Assembly (NCBI GenBank): GCA_030427505.1
Contig: JAUICH010000005.1
Coordinates: forward strand, 62,001-126,000
Source: Verrucomicrobiia bacterium
GTDB taxonomy: Bacteria > Verrucomicrobiota > Verrucomicrobiia > Verrucomicrobiales > DEV007
Direction: 5' to 3'
DNA length: 64,000 nt
Shown: one piece after another, positions 1-8,725 of the stretch
Layout of the letters: the number at the start of each line of letters is the position of its first letter
Numbering within the stretch: the stretch's first letter is position 1
Notes under the pieces: generated by a model
Seen by the model: only the letters and a program-made list of their open reading frames with translations
Told to the model about the DNA's origin: nothing
Databases searched by the model: none
Made by a program: the position numbers and the translations under genes

Positions 1-1
1 C

Positions 2-112
2 GTCACCTTCAAGCTCTCCCTGGAAACCGGCCCGGATGAACTTTGGGCAAAGTTCCTGGACGCGGAAGGCAAAGAACTGGGCGCGTACTACGCTTATGTG
101 AAGAAGCTCTGA
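2..112 (+). CDS. Sulfatase, C-terminal fragment (5' end outside window)
   Basis: An open frame enters from the left edge and ends at TGA 110-112, giving 36 residues. They end in a GAYYAYV segment followed by KKL. This tail, with a preceding D-E-L-W-A-K-F element, looks like the C-terminus of secreted S1-family arylsulfatases common in Planctomycetes and Verrucomicrobia. The two complete genes that follow on the same strand are also sulfatases, which supports the reading. Nothing catalytic lies in the visible part, so the assignment rests on the tail motif and the neighbourhood. Confidence 0.55.
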   Translation, partial: VTFKLSLETGPDELWAKFLDAEGKELGAYYAYVKKL

Positions 113-173
113 TCCAGTATTCAGCCCCACCGGTTCACCTTATTTCTCGAACAGTTTCTGGCTACCCCCCTGA

Positions 174-1730
174 ATGAAGACCATGCGCTTTCCACAACTG
201 AACTCCCCTTCCCTGCTCGCCGCCGCCCTGAGTATTGCGGCCCTTCTGTCGCTCCCGTCGGCCGGACGCGCGGCGGAGAAAAACATCATCTTCGTCATCG
301 CGGATGACGAAAGCCCCACCCTGGGATGCTATGGCGATCCGGTGGCGGTCACCCCAAACACCGACGCCCTGGCCGCGGATGGCACGGTTTTCCTGAATGC
401 CTTCGCCACCACGGCCAGCTGTAGCGCCAGCCGTTCGGTGGTGATGTCAGGACTGCACAACCACCGCAACGGCCAATACGGCCACCAGCACAGCTACCAC
501 AAGTTCTCTTCTTACTACAACGTGGTCAGCCTGGCCATGCCTCGCGTGATCGCGAATGCGGGCTACCGCACGGCGCACATCGGAAAATACCACGTAGCCC
601 CCGAGGAAGTTTACCACTACGAGACCTACCTGAAGGGCAATGGGCGCAACGCCGTGGAAATGGCGGACAACTGCAAGGAATTCATCACCAATCAGGACGA
701 CGAACGCCCGTTCTTCATCTACTTCGGCACGGCGGACCCGCACCGGGGCGGCGGTGACGACGACACTTCTTCCCTGGAGCTGAAACCCAACCTGTTTGGG
801 AACAAGCCAAATGACGGTCAGTACCCCGGAGTGAACGAAGTTTTCTACGACCCGAAAGACTTGCCCATTCCGCCTTTCCTTCCCGACACACCGGAGGCCC
901 GGGAAGAACTTGCGCAGTACTATCAGTCCTGCTCGCGGGTGGACCAGGGTATTGGCCGCCTGGTGGAGATCCTGAAAGAAGCGGATCTCTACGACAAAAC
1001 GATGATCGTCTTTACCTCCGACCACGGCATGGCCTTCCCCGGCGGCAAGACCACGACCTATGAAGGCGGTCTTCGGGTGCCCTTTGTCGTTCGCAATCCC
1101 TACGAAGAAAATCGCGGCGTGAAGCACGAAGCCCTGATCAGTCACATCGACATCACGCCCTCCCTGCTGGACTTCGCCGGCGGACTCGATCCAAAGACCA
1201 ACGGCCCGAAAAACTGGGTGGACCCTGACAAGTACTGGAAGGAAAAATCCTACGTGGCCATGGAAAACCGGGGGCCCCGCAATGGCTTCAAGAGCTATCA
1301 CGGAAAATCCTGGATTCCGATCCTGGGCCGGCCGGATGCCGAACACTGGGACATGATCTTCGCCTCCCACACCTTCCACGAAATCCAGATGTACTACCCC
1401 ATGCGCGTCGTGCGGGACAAAGAATACAAACTGATCTGGAACATCGCCCATGGCCTTCCCTATCCCTTCGCCTCCGATCTGTGGGCCGCCTCTACCTGGC
1501 AGGCGCAGTTTCAGAAAAGCATGGATGCCCCCTACGGCAACAAAACCGTGGGCGAATACATTCACCGTCCGGCTTTCGAGTTCTATCACATCGCCGAAGA
1601 TCCTGACGAAACCACCAACCTGGCCAGCGATCCCGCCTACGCCAAGAAGCTCCAAGAATACAAAGACAAATTGAAGGAACTCCAGGAGAAAACGGACGAC
1701 CCGTGGATCATGAAATGGGAGTATGAGTAA
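174..1730 (+). CDS. Secreted sulfatase, N-sulfoglucosamine sulfohydrolase-like
   Basis: A 518-residue S1-family sulfatase that would hydrolyse sulfate esters or N-sulfates of polysaccharides outside the cytoplasm. Residues 1-33 form a signal peptide ending near AGRA. Metal ligands D44 and D45 sit in an ADDES motif. The formylglycine motif is C83-S-A-S-R87, the C-x-A-x-R form. K138 and H140 (GKYH), H190 (ADPH), D283-H284 and K292 complete the active site. The stretch from GLHNHRNGQYG to GKYHVAPE closely parallels human heparan N-sulfatase (SGSH), so an N- or O-sulfated glycan is the likely substrate. No maturase gene for formylglycine is visible nearby. An alternative start is M4. No clear Shine-Dalgarno sequence precedes either start. 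Confidence 0.9.
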   Translation: MKTMRFPQLNSPSLLAAALSIAALLSLPSAGRAAEKNIIFVIADDESPTLGCYGDPVAVTPNTDALAADGTVFLNAFATTASCSASRSVVMSGLHNHRNGQYGHQHSYHKFSSYYNVVSLAMPRVIANAGYRTAHIGKYHVAPEEVYHYETYLKGNGRNAVEMADNCKEFITNQDDERPFFIYFGTADPHRGGGDDDTSSLELKPNLFGNKPNDGQYPGVNEVFYDPKDLPIPPFLPDTPEAREELAQYYQSCSRVDQGIGRLVEILKEADLYDKTMIVFTSDHGMAFPGGKTTTYEGGLRVPFVVRNPYEENRGVKHEALISHIDITPSLLDFAGGLDPKTNGPKNWVDPDKYWKEKSYVAMENRGPRNGFKSYHGKSWIPILGRPDAEHWDMIFASHTFHEIQMYYPMRVVRDKEYKLIWNIAHGLPYPFASDLWAASTWQAQFQKSMDAPYGNKTVGEYIHRPAFEFYHIAEDPDETTNLASDPAYAKKLQEYKDKLKELQEKTDDPWIMKWEYE

Positions 1731-1808
1731 ACCCACCCGGCTCCACGCGCCCAACCTACATTTCCAACATCCCCCCATTCAAGAATCCTTAACCGGAAGA
1801 ACTCTCTC

Positions 1809-3686
1809 ATGAACCCCCTCCGAATCTTGCTCACGGCAGTAGCGGCCCTGTTCTTTACAGGTATCGCTCAAGCGGCTGACTCGCCGAACATCCTCTGGAT
1901 CACCAGTGAAGACAATGGCCCCGAACTGGGTTGCTACGGCGATTCCTATTCCGTTTCGCCTCACCTGGATGCCCTGGCGGCCAAGGGGATGCGCTACACC
2001 AACTGCATTTCCAATGCACCGGTGTGCGCGCCGGCGCGAACGACTATTATTACGGGGGTTTACCCGCCTTCCACGGGTAGCGAACATATGCGCTCCATGA
2101 CGAACCTCCCGGCGGACTTCAAGATGTATCCGCAGTTTATGCAGGAAGCGGGTTACTACTGCGTAAACGTCACCAAGGAAGACTACAACCTGCAGAAGCC
2201 CGAAGAGTTCTGGGACGGGAAAAAGGGTAAGAACCACTGGCGGAACCGCGAAGACGGGCAGCCTTTCTTCGCCATTTTCAACTACACCATCAGCCACGAA
2301 AGCCGCATCCGGAACGAGATCGAACCGGAGAACCAGATTCACGATCCCGCCCTGGCCCGCGTGCCCGCCTACCACCCGGACACTCCGGAGGTGCGGAAGG
2401 ATTGGGCACAGTATTATGACCGTATTACCATGATGGACGTGCAGTGTGGGCAAAGCCTGGACGAAGTGAAAGAAGCGGGCCTGGATGAAGACACCATCGT
2501 CTTCTACTACGGCGACCACGGCTCAGGCATGCCGCGCAGCAAACGCTGGCCCTACAATTCCGGACTCGCCGTTCCGCTGATTGTCTACTTCCCGGAAAAA
2601 TGGAAGCACTTGGCGCCAAAGGACTACGAGCCCGGCGGCACCAGCGACCGGTTGGTGGGCTTTGTGGATTTGGCTCCCACGCTGTTGAGCCTGACCGGAC
2701 AGGAGCCTCCGGCCTGGATGCAGGGGCATGCTTTCGCGGGCAAGTATCAGACCCCGGAACAGGAATACAGCTTCGGTTTCCGGGGCCGGATGGACGAACG
2801 CTACGACCTCGTGCGCACGGTAAAGGGCAAGCGATACATCTACATCCGCAACTACATGCCGCACCGCATCTATGGGCAGTACATCGCCTACATGTTCCAA
2901 ACGCCTACCACTCAGGTGTGGCACGACCTCTACCACGCCGGAAAACTGAATGAGGCCCAATCCCACTTCTGGGAAAAGAAGCCGGCGGAAGAACTGTACG
3001 ACCTGGCCACGGACCCGGATGAAGTCCACAACCTGGCGGACTCACCGGATCATCAGGAAGTGCTGAAAAAGATGCGTGCCGCGCATCAAGCCTGGGAAAA
3101 GGAGATTCGTGATGTCGGTTTCCTTCCCGAGGCTGAAATCCATTCCCGTAGCGAAGGCTCGAGCCCCTACGAAGTCGGTCACGACCCGGCGAAGTATGAC
3201 TTCGACGCCATCTTTGCGGCGGCCAATCTGGCTACTTCATTGAAAAAGGAAGACCTGCCGGAGATCGTGAAGCTCCTCGGCAGTCCGGACAGCGCGGTGC
3301 GCTACTGGGGGGCCATTGGCCTGCTCTGTCACGAGGAAGCCGGCGTGGCGGCGGGACGTGACGCGCTGCTCAAAGCGCTAGGCGACGACTCCGCCAGCGT
3401 GCAGATCATGGCGGCGGAAACCCTGGGCCGGTTCAGCACGGACGAAGATGCCGCCAAGGCTCTGGATGTCCTGCTCAGCCACAGCAATCAAGTCACGGGC
3501 AACACCTTCGAAGCCATTCTGGCCGTCAATGCCCTGGACTACATGGACGAACGCGCCCTGCCGCGCCTGGAAGAGATCAAGGCCCTACCCGCAAAAGCAG
3601 GCAAAGACGCGCCGGAGCGCATGGGCGGCTACGTGGGAAACCTGCTGCCGAAAGTGATTTCGGATCTCGAACGAAATCCGAAATAA
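1809..3686 (+). CDS. Secreted sulfatase with C-terminal HEAT-like repeats
   Basis: A 625-residue S1-family sulfatase with a signal peptide (about 1-22, ending QAAD). The formylglycine motif is C73-A-P-A-R77. Metal-binding residues appear at E34-D35-N36 and at D236-H237 in a YYGDHGSG segment. The catalytic part ends near residue 450. Residues about 465-620 consist of helical pairs with HEAT-like spacing (for example LLGSPDSAVRYWGAIGLL and LGDDSASVQIMAAETLGRF). HEAT tails on sulfatases occur in Planctomycetes and Verrucomicrobia and probably bind substrate or partner proteins. It lies 78 bases after the previous sulfatase on the same strand, so the two may be cotranscribed. Confidence 0.9.
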   Translation: MNPLRILLTAVAALFFTGIAQAADSPNILWITSEDNGPELGCYGDSYSVSPHLDALAAKGMRYTNCISNAPVCAPARTTIITGVYPPSTGSEHMRSMTNLPADFKMYPQFMQEAGYYCVNVTKEDYNLQKPEEFWDGKKGKNHWRNREDGQPFFAIFNYTISHESRIRNEIEPENQIHDPALARVPAYHPDTPEVRKDWAQYYDRITMMDVQCGQSLDEVKEAGLDEDTIVFYYGDHGSGMPRSKRWPYNSGLAVPLIVYFPEKWKHLAPKDYEPGGTSDRLVGFVDLAPTLLSLTGQEPPAWMQGHAFAGKYQTPEQEYSFGFRGRMDERYDLVRTVKGKRYIYIRNYMPHRIYGQYIAYMFQTPTTQVWHDLYHAGKLNEAQSHFWEKKPAEELYDLATDPDEVHNLADSPDHQEVLKKMRAAHQAWEKEIRDVGFLPEAEIHSRSEGSSPYEVGHDPAKYDFDAIFAAANLATSLKKEDLPEIVKLLGSPDSAVRYWGAIGLLCHEEAGVAAGRDALLKALGDDSASVQIMAAETLGRFSTDEDAAKALDVLLSHSNQVTGNTFEAILAVNALDYMDERALPRLEEIKALPAKAGKDAPERMGGYVGNLLPKVISDLERNPK

Positions 3687-3714
3687 GCGCTCGGTGGTCT
3701 GATCTTGGTATCGG

Positions 3715-3739
3715 CGATGCCCTTAGCTCAAGGGCATCG
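3715..3739. terminator. Hairpin between convergent sulfatase and PhoD-like genes
   Basis: A perfect 10-bp inverted repeat (CGATGCCCTT, loop AGCTC, AAGGGCATCG) lies between two convergent genes and overlaps the stop codon of the minus-strand gene (3723-3725). There is no T-run on either side, so it is not a canonical intrinsic terminator. It may still end or stabilise both transcripts. Confidence 0.5.
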
Positions 3740-6518
3740 TGCTGATTGTCAGGGTTTTAGCCTTCTCTCCATCATAAGCCGTCACAAGCACCGTTTGACC
3801 GGCTTCCACGTCCACCAGCCCTGAAATCGGGACCCGCCCATCGCTAAGGCTGCGTGCACCTCTCAGGGGCCGGCCTTCCGTGGTGACGAAGCGGATGTCC
3901 GCGTTGGGGAGTGTCTTAATCTCCGGCAGGCGGCTGGTAATGGGGCGCCCTGTTACAGAGGCGGTCTCCGCGAGTTGACCGCCACCGCGCGGTTCTTCCG
4001 TGGGAGCATCGATCATGTTCCGCAGGCGATAGGCCATGGCGGGATCCGCCGGGCGGGGATCGAACTCCATTTCCAGAAAGTTCCAGTAGAAAGGCGCGCC
4101 TTCCTCATGGGGCTGGAGATCGGGAGTCGCGTACTGCTTGTGGTAGAGGGCGTACATTTCCAGGTCGCGGCCGTCCACGTCCTTCATCTTCGGGCCGAAG
4201 CCGGGGATCACCCCGCGCCCACCACTGCGGCCAATGGGACCAAAGGAACATTCCACCAGCCGGTGAGCGGTGTTTTTCATGATGGAACCATTGTGCACGT
4301 CGCCATAAACGGTCACGACTCCACTTCGTCCACTTAGCAACTCAAGCACGCGATCCGCGCCCGCCTTCACCCAGCCGGCGTAGTCCGCGACCACGCGGTC
4401 GCGCTGGTCAAAGCCCATGGGATTTGCCTTGCTCTGATTCCCGGAACCCGTCCAGATGGTGTGAATGCCATTGATCCCGGTCAGACAGATGACGGGCGAC
4501 GAATCCGTGTGCATGACTTCCTGTAGCCAGGCAAACTGTTCTTCGCCCAACAGGGCGCGGGTGGGATCGGTCCGGTCGTAGAGTGTATTGGCTTCGCCCC
4601 AGCCCTGGTCGTCCCAGATGTCCGTGTCCTGTGAAGTCCGCCACAGGCGGGAGTCCAGAATGACCAGCGTGAAATCCCGGTCCGGCATCTTCCAGGCGCG
4701 CCACTTTTTCGGATTCGCTTTGCCATCCACCTCTTCCGCGCCGGTGATGAGGTGATGAACGATCTGGAAGTTCCGCTGCAGGTATTCGGGATCCTGTCCC
4801 AGGAAGCGGTGGTTCCGGAGGATGAACTGCTCGGGCCCCTTGATGTCGTCCATCCCGTAGTCGTGATCGCCAGGATTGATGACATTCCAATGCCGCATCA
4901 TCTGCCACCGGCTGGTGGGACCGCAGATGGTGGTCGTGACAACCTTGTAAGCATCGTCCGTGCTGGGCGGGTATAGGACGAGTTCCATGTACCAGACGTC
5001 GTCCTCCCAGACCATGATCTGGAAGCCGTAATCTTCGAAATGTTTGTAGGCCTCCACCGTGGGTTGATCCCGGTACTGCCATTCCCGGCCGCCCCCCAGG
5101 ATCTTCAGTTCCCCGTCCCCGGTTCGCTGCTGCAGCCCGCTGTTGATGGCATGACAGCTCAGGCCGCACAGCTTGTAGGGAGCGGTCAGTTTTGGTAACC
5201 GCCCCACATAAGACCCACTCGCGGGCACGTCCCCCACAAAGGCGGTTCCCTCGCCCACGGAATCCGTGCCAATACGCGTATCCGCTGTTACATCCTTACC
5301 GTCCTTCCAGACCGTGTAGTAGAGCGTGTGTTCCGCCGGGCTAGCTGGCAGGGTAGCGGTCACGACTGACGTGAACCGCCGGAAATCGTTATTCACGATG
5401 GGCGCGCGGCCCGCCACGTGAATGCTTTCCCATCCGCCGTCCGGTTCAGGTTCGACGGAAATTCGAACCTCGGCCTCTTCTCCGTCCGGTGCAAAGAGAG
5501 ACACAAACTTCACCGTCCACTGGCCGTCCGGCCGTTTTGTCAGGGTATCTCCCAGCGGATAGCAGGTATAGCACTCCACTGGCGCGACACTCAGGGCCTC
5601 ATTTTCCTGGGGATCGATGGAGACGGATTGGATCTCGAAGTCGATTTGTCCGCGGGTGGAAATACCAAAGTAGCCATTGGGACCGTTGTCACGGGGAACC
5701 TCCCGACGTTTGAGAACGGCCTTTTCACCCTTCGCTTCAAACGTGGCCGTCATGGTGGCTTTGTCAGGATCGTCCCCGCTGACCTCCAGGGTCAGGACAA
5801 ACTCGTCGCCCGGTTCCATCGCGGGTGCCTGAGCCTTGTGAATGTCTCCATCCTTTCCGGCGGCCTTCTTTTTTCCATTCCCAAAGTCCAAATACGCAAA
5901 ATTCCCGTCATCCTTCCAGGCAGCCACGCCCATCTGTTTCCCAAGACCGTAGCCCTCCAGCAGGCTGGCGCCGCCAAAGGCAATGCCGATGTAGGCGAAG
6001 CCGGGCGTGTACATTTTCCAGCCGGGATCATCCCCTTCCAACAGGGCGAGGGCGGGCGCCAGGTACTTTCCCCGGAGCGCGACACGATAGTTGCCACTGA
6101 GTTTCCAGTCGGTGCGCCAGAGCACGCCTTCCGGAAGGCTCGGATCGTAGAGCGTGGTGTATTCTCCCCTCTCCTGGTGAGATTCGTAATGGTAGGGAAA
6201 ACCCGTCTTTCGGGCCCGTTCGCCCACGTTCCCAAACCGCCGCCGGAGAGCCCCGTCTTTCACCTGCCAGTAGCCAGGGTTCAGTGACTCCCAACCATGA
6301 CCGTGAAACAGCGAGTCCGGCCGGTCGAACATGTCCACCGCCACCTTACAGGGTAGCTCCCCAGCCGAGCCGCGAGCCTCCGGAGAAGACAGTAGACTGG
6401 CGGCGGCCGGAGGAAGGGCGAGGGCCGCTCCCGACACGGCGCCGGACTTGAGGAAGCGGCGGCGGGAAAAGTTTGACCGCTTGGGGGACGGCGAACCGAA
6501 GGGCTTGGAGTTCTTCAT
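3723..6518 (-). CDS. Tat-exported PhoD-like metallophosphoesterase
   Basis: A 931-residue protein with a twin-arginine signal (S18-R-R-R-F-L-K24 followed by an Ala-rich hydrophobic segment), so it is exported folded. The N-terminal third (about 55-310) is beta-rich and resembles a concanavalin/LamG-type carbohydrate-binding fold. The central part (about 440-800) has PhoD/metallophosphatase features: NPGDHDYGMDD near 549, an LVILDSR segment and GDVHNGS near 740, which would bind the catalytic metals. The C-terminus is a small beta domain. The family usually cleaves phosphodiesters or phosphomonoesters in the periplasm. The substrate cannot be told from sequence. Confidence 0.75.
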   Translation of the reverse strand: MKNSKPFGSPSPKRSNFSRRRFLKSGAVSGAALALPPAAASLLSSPEARGSAGELPCKVAVDMFDRPDSLFHGHGWESLNPGYWQVKDGALRRRFGNVGERARKTGFPYHYESHQERGEYTTLYDPSLPEGVLWRTDWKLSGNYRVALRGKYLAPALALLEGDDPGWKMYTPGFAYIGIAFGGASLLEGYGLGKQMGVAAWKDDGNFAYLDFGNGKKKAAGKDGDIHKAQAPAMEPGDEFVLTLEVSGDDPDKATMTATFEAKGEKAVLKRREVPRDNGPNGYFGISTRGQIDFEIQSVSIDPQENEALSVAPVECYTCYPLGDTLTKRPDGQWTVKFVSLFAPDGEEAEVRISVEPEPDGGWESIHVAGRAPIVNNDFRRFTSVVTATLPASPAEHTLYYTVWKDGKDVTADTRIGTDSVGEGTAFVGDVPASGSYVGRLPKLTAPYKLCGLSCHAINSGLQQRTGDGELKILGGGREWQYRDQPTVEAYKHFEDYGFQIMVWEDDVWYMELVLYPPSTDDAYKVVTTTICGPTSRWQMMRHWNVINPGDHDYGMDDIKGPEQFILRNHRFLGQDPEYLQRNFQIVHHLITGAEEVDGKANPKKWRAWKMPDRDFTLVILDSRLWRTSQDTDIWDDQGWGEANTLYDRTDPTRALLGEEQFAWLQEVMHTDSSPVICLTGINGIHTIWTGSGNQSKANPMGFDQRDRVVADYAGWVKAGADRVLELLSGRSGVVTVYGDVHNGSIMKNTAHRLVECSFGPIGRSGGRGVIPGFGPKMKDVDGRDLEMYALYHKQYATPDLQPHEEGAPFYWNFLEMEFDPRPADPAMAYRLRNMIDAPTEEPRGGGQLAETASVTGRPITSRLPEIKTLPNADIRFVTTEGRPLRGARSLSDGRVPISGLVDVEAGQTVLVTAYDGEKAKTLTISTMPLS

Positions 6519-6629
6519 TTCTGGGGGCTGGGGATTCTTCTGTTAGAGGAAACGCAAACAAGACGCAGCGCGTGAAATCTCCACCACGCTAGCAGCCCGG
6601 CCGGGAAGAAGCCACCCCGGCCATATGGC

Positions 6630-7535
6630 TTATCCCCGTATCACCCGGGCCACGTTTCCCTCTTCGATCACGAAATTCACTCTGTCCGCCTGCCAGCTTA
6701 GGCTCTTCAGCGCTTGCGCCTTTCCCTCCACGCGAATGATCCGCGACTTCAGTCCACGATCTTTCGCCACTTCCATGGCCCGGCTCTCGCTCAATCCCAG
6801 AAAGCTAAGATCCTCCCCAGCTTCGCCGCTGGCGCCTGAAGCATCCGGCTCTTTCAACCGACCAATTTCTACTTGAGTGGACAACCCGAGTTTCTTTTCC
6901 GCATTCACATAGTACCCCACCGGATGACCCGCTTCATCCACTTGGAACCACATCACTCCCGCGCCCACCCCGTTGGTCCCATCTGGACGGGTGTCATTGG
7001 CATGAGTGGATCGGGTGGAATCCAGCACCCGCACTTTGATCCGCCCGTCAGACTCCCGTTCCGGTTTGCCGGCAATCATGAGCGTGTGCCCCGTCGATTC
7101 GCCCCGCCGCAGTTCGTCTTTTCGCCATGCCAAGACATCCCCCGGCCGCGCCTCTAACAGGCTGGACACCCGCTCCCAGCTGGGGTCCCGGCCTTCGCCC
7201 GCGCGAGCGAACGTTTCGAAATACGTCACGGAGAGCGCCCGGGTCCGCCACGGTGCTTCCTCACCCCGCAGAGAAAGGTAGGCTTCCGGAAAATCCCGCC
7301 TCAAAGCGTAGCCAATCAGCCCAGAACAGTCGCAGCGGAAAGATCCCTTCCCCTCATCAATCTCCGTCTTGTGCTGATAGATCGTATCTTCCAGTCCCGC
7401 GAGGAATCCTTCCAGTCGTTCCGCCAGCCGGCCGGAAGGAGTGGCCGCGGTTTCCGCCGCCACTCCCGGCCCACTATAGTAAGCCAGAAATACTACAAGA
7501 GCTGAAATCCGGAGGAGCGGCACCTTCTCGTTCAT
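6630..7535 (-). CDS. Secreted NlpC/P60-like hydrolase with I78-like C-terminal domain
   Basis: A 301-residue protein with a signal peptide (about 1-27, ending GVAA). Residues 60-215 look like an NlpC/P60-type cysteine peptidase: FRCDCSGL with C70-S-G as the candidate nucleophile, a following GDVLAW strand, H150 in TGHTLMIAG, and a polar residue in LDST (D172). Residues 245-301 (LGLSESRAMEVAKDRGL ... DRVNFVIEEGNVARVIRG) resemble peptidase-inhibitor I78 / potato-inhibitor-like domains. A cell-wall amidase fused to its own inhibitor-like domain is the simplest reading. It is minus strand, about 110 bases upstream of the PhoD-like gene. Both domain calls come from motif recognition only. Confidence 0.6.
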   Translation of the reverse strand: MNEKVPLLRISALVVFLAYYSGPGVAAETAATPSGRLAERLEGFLAGLEDTIYQHKTEIDEGKGSFRCDCSGLIGYALRRDFPEAYLSLRGEEAPWRTRALSVTYFETFARAGEGRDPSWERVSSLLEARPGDVLAWRKDELRRGESTGHTLMIAGKPERESDGRIKVRVLDSTRSTHANDTRPDGTNGVGAGVMWFQVDEAGHPVGYYVNAEKKLGLSTQVEIGRLKEPDASGASGEAGEDLSFLGLSESRAMEVAKDRGLKSRIIRVEGKAQALKSLSWQADRVNFVIEEGNVARVIRG

Positions 7536-7726
7536 GTCCAGGGGAGGTTTGAATACAGAATGACGGATCCGGGGACGATCCAGGGAGCCCGTCCAGCAAT
7601 GCGCTCTATTGCGCTTCCGGACGAACGAAACAGTCTTAAGGCGAAAACCGCGACGAGATCAATCTTAAGTGAACGTCCCTTCGCCCACCTCTGCGGCAGC
7701 CCTCGACCCAGACGGCCAAGTGATCT

Positions 7727-8725
7727 TCACGCCAACCGCTTCGCCGCGTCCTTCGCGAAGTACGTCAGGATCATGTCCGCCCCGGCCCGCTTGATGCCGA
7801 GCAGGCTTTCCAGCATGACGGCTTCTTCATTCACCCAGCCATCCGCGGCGGCGGCTTTGATCATGAGGTACTCCCCACTCACCTGGTAGGCGGCAATGGG
7901 CAGGGTAACGGCATCCCGCAGCAGGCGGATGACGTCCTGGTAGGGGCCCGCCGGTTTCACCATCAGGATGTCCGCGCCTTCCTCAATGTCCAACTCCGCT
8001 TCGCGCAGCGCTTCGCGGGAGTTGGCTGGGTCCATCTGGTAACTCTTCTTGTCTCCGCTCTTGGGAGCGGACTCCAGGGCTCCCCGGAACGGCCCGTAGT
8101 AGGCAGAGGCATACTTGGCGGCATAGGAGAGAATGGAGACGCGCTCAAATTCTTCCGCGTCCAGGGCATCGCGAATGGCGGCCACGCGCCCGTCCATCAT
8201 GTCGCTGGGCGCCACGATGTCCGCGCCGGCGGCGGCATGGCACAGGGCCTGGCGGCACAGCACCTCCACGGTTTCGTCATTTAGGATGTGGATCTCGCCG
8301 CGTTCGTCCTTCCTTACCAATCCGTCGTGTCCATCGCTGTTGTAAGGGTCCAGGGCCACGTCCGTAATGACCACCGAAGTGGGATAGGCCGCCTTGATCG
8401 CCCGGATTGCCCGCGGCACTAAGCCCTCAGGATTGTGACACTCTTCTCCCCCCGGCGTCTTCAGCCCCTCTTCAATGGCTGGGAACAGGACGAAGGAACT
8501 GACGCCCACCTTTATCGCTTCGCCCACTTCCGCGAGCAGTCCTTCCACGCTCCAGCGTTTGCAGCCCGGCATGGAGGCAATGTCTTCATCCACCTCTTTC
8601 TCGTGAAGGAAGAGCGGATAGATCAGGTCCCCCGGCGCCAGCCGCGTCTCACGCACCAGTTCGCGGATGGCGTGGTTCTTCCGGTTGCGCCGCAGCCGGA
8701 CTGGCAGGTTCAGTCTTTGTGACAT
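7727..8725 (-). CDS. hemB: Delta-aminolevulinic acid dehydratase (porphobilinogen synthase)
   Basis: A 332-residue enzyme that condenses two 5-aminolevulinate molecules to porphobilinogen in tetrapyrrole synthesis in the cytoplasm. The Schiff-base lysines are visible in LSYAAKYASAYYGPFR and in MVKPAGPY. The metal-site loop reads DPYNSDGHDGL, with Asp in place of the Cys cluster of zinc enzymes, so this is the magnesium-dependent, zinc-independent type. Its start overlaps the end of the upstream cysS by 16 bases, so translation is probably coupled. Length is typical for the family. Confidence 0.96.
   Translation of the reverse strand: MSQRLNLPVRLRRNRKNHAIRELVRETRLAPGDLIYPLFLHEKEVDEDIASMPGCKRWSVEGLLAEVGEAIKVGVSSFVLFPAIEEGLKTPGGEECHNPEGLVPRAIRAIKAAYPTSVVITDVALDPYNSDGHDGLVRKDERGEIHILNDETVEVLCRQALCHAAAGADIVAPSDMMDGRVAAIRDALDAEEFERVSILSYAAKYASAYYGPFRGALESAPKSGDKKSYQMDPANSREALREAELDIEEGADILMVKPAGPYQDVIRLLRDAVTLPIAAYQVSGEYLMIKAAAADGWVNEEAVMLESLLGIKRAGADMILTYFAKDAAKRLA

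Noticed and set aside
447-1778. Long minus-strand open frame opposite the first sulfatase
   Set aside because: High GC keeps antisense frames open. Its translation is rich in Val, Gly and His without family features, while the plus-strand sulfatase has all catalytic residues.
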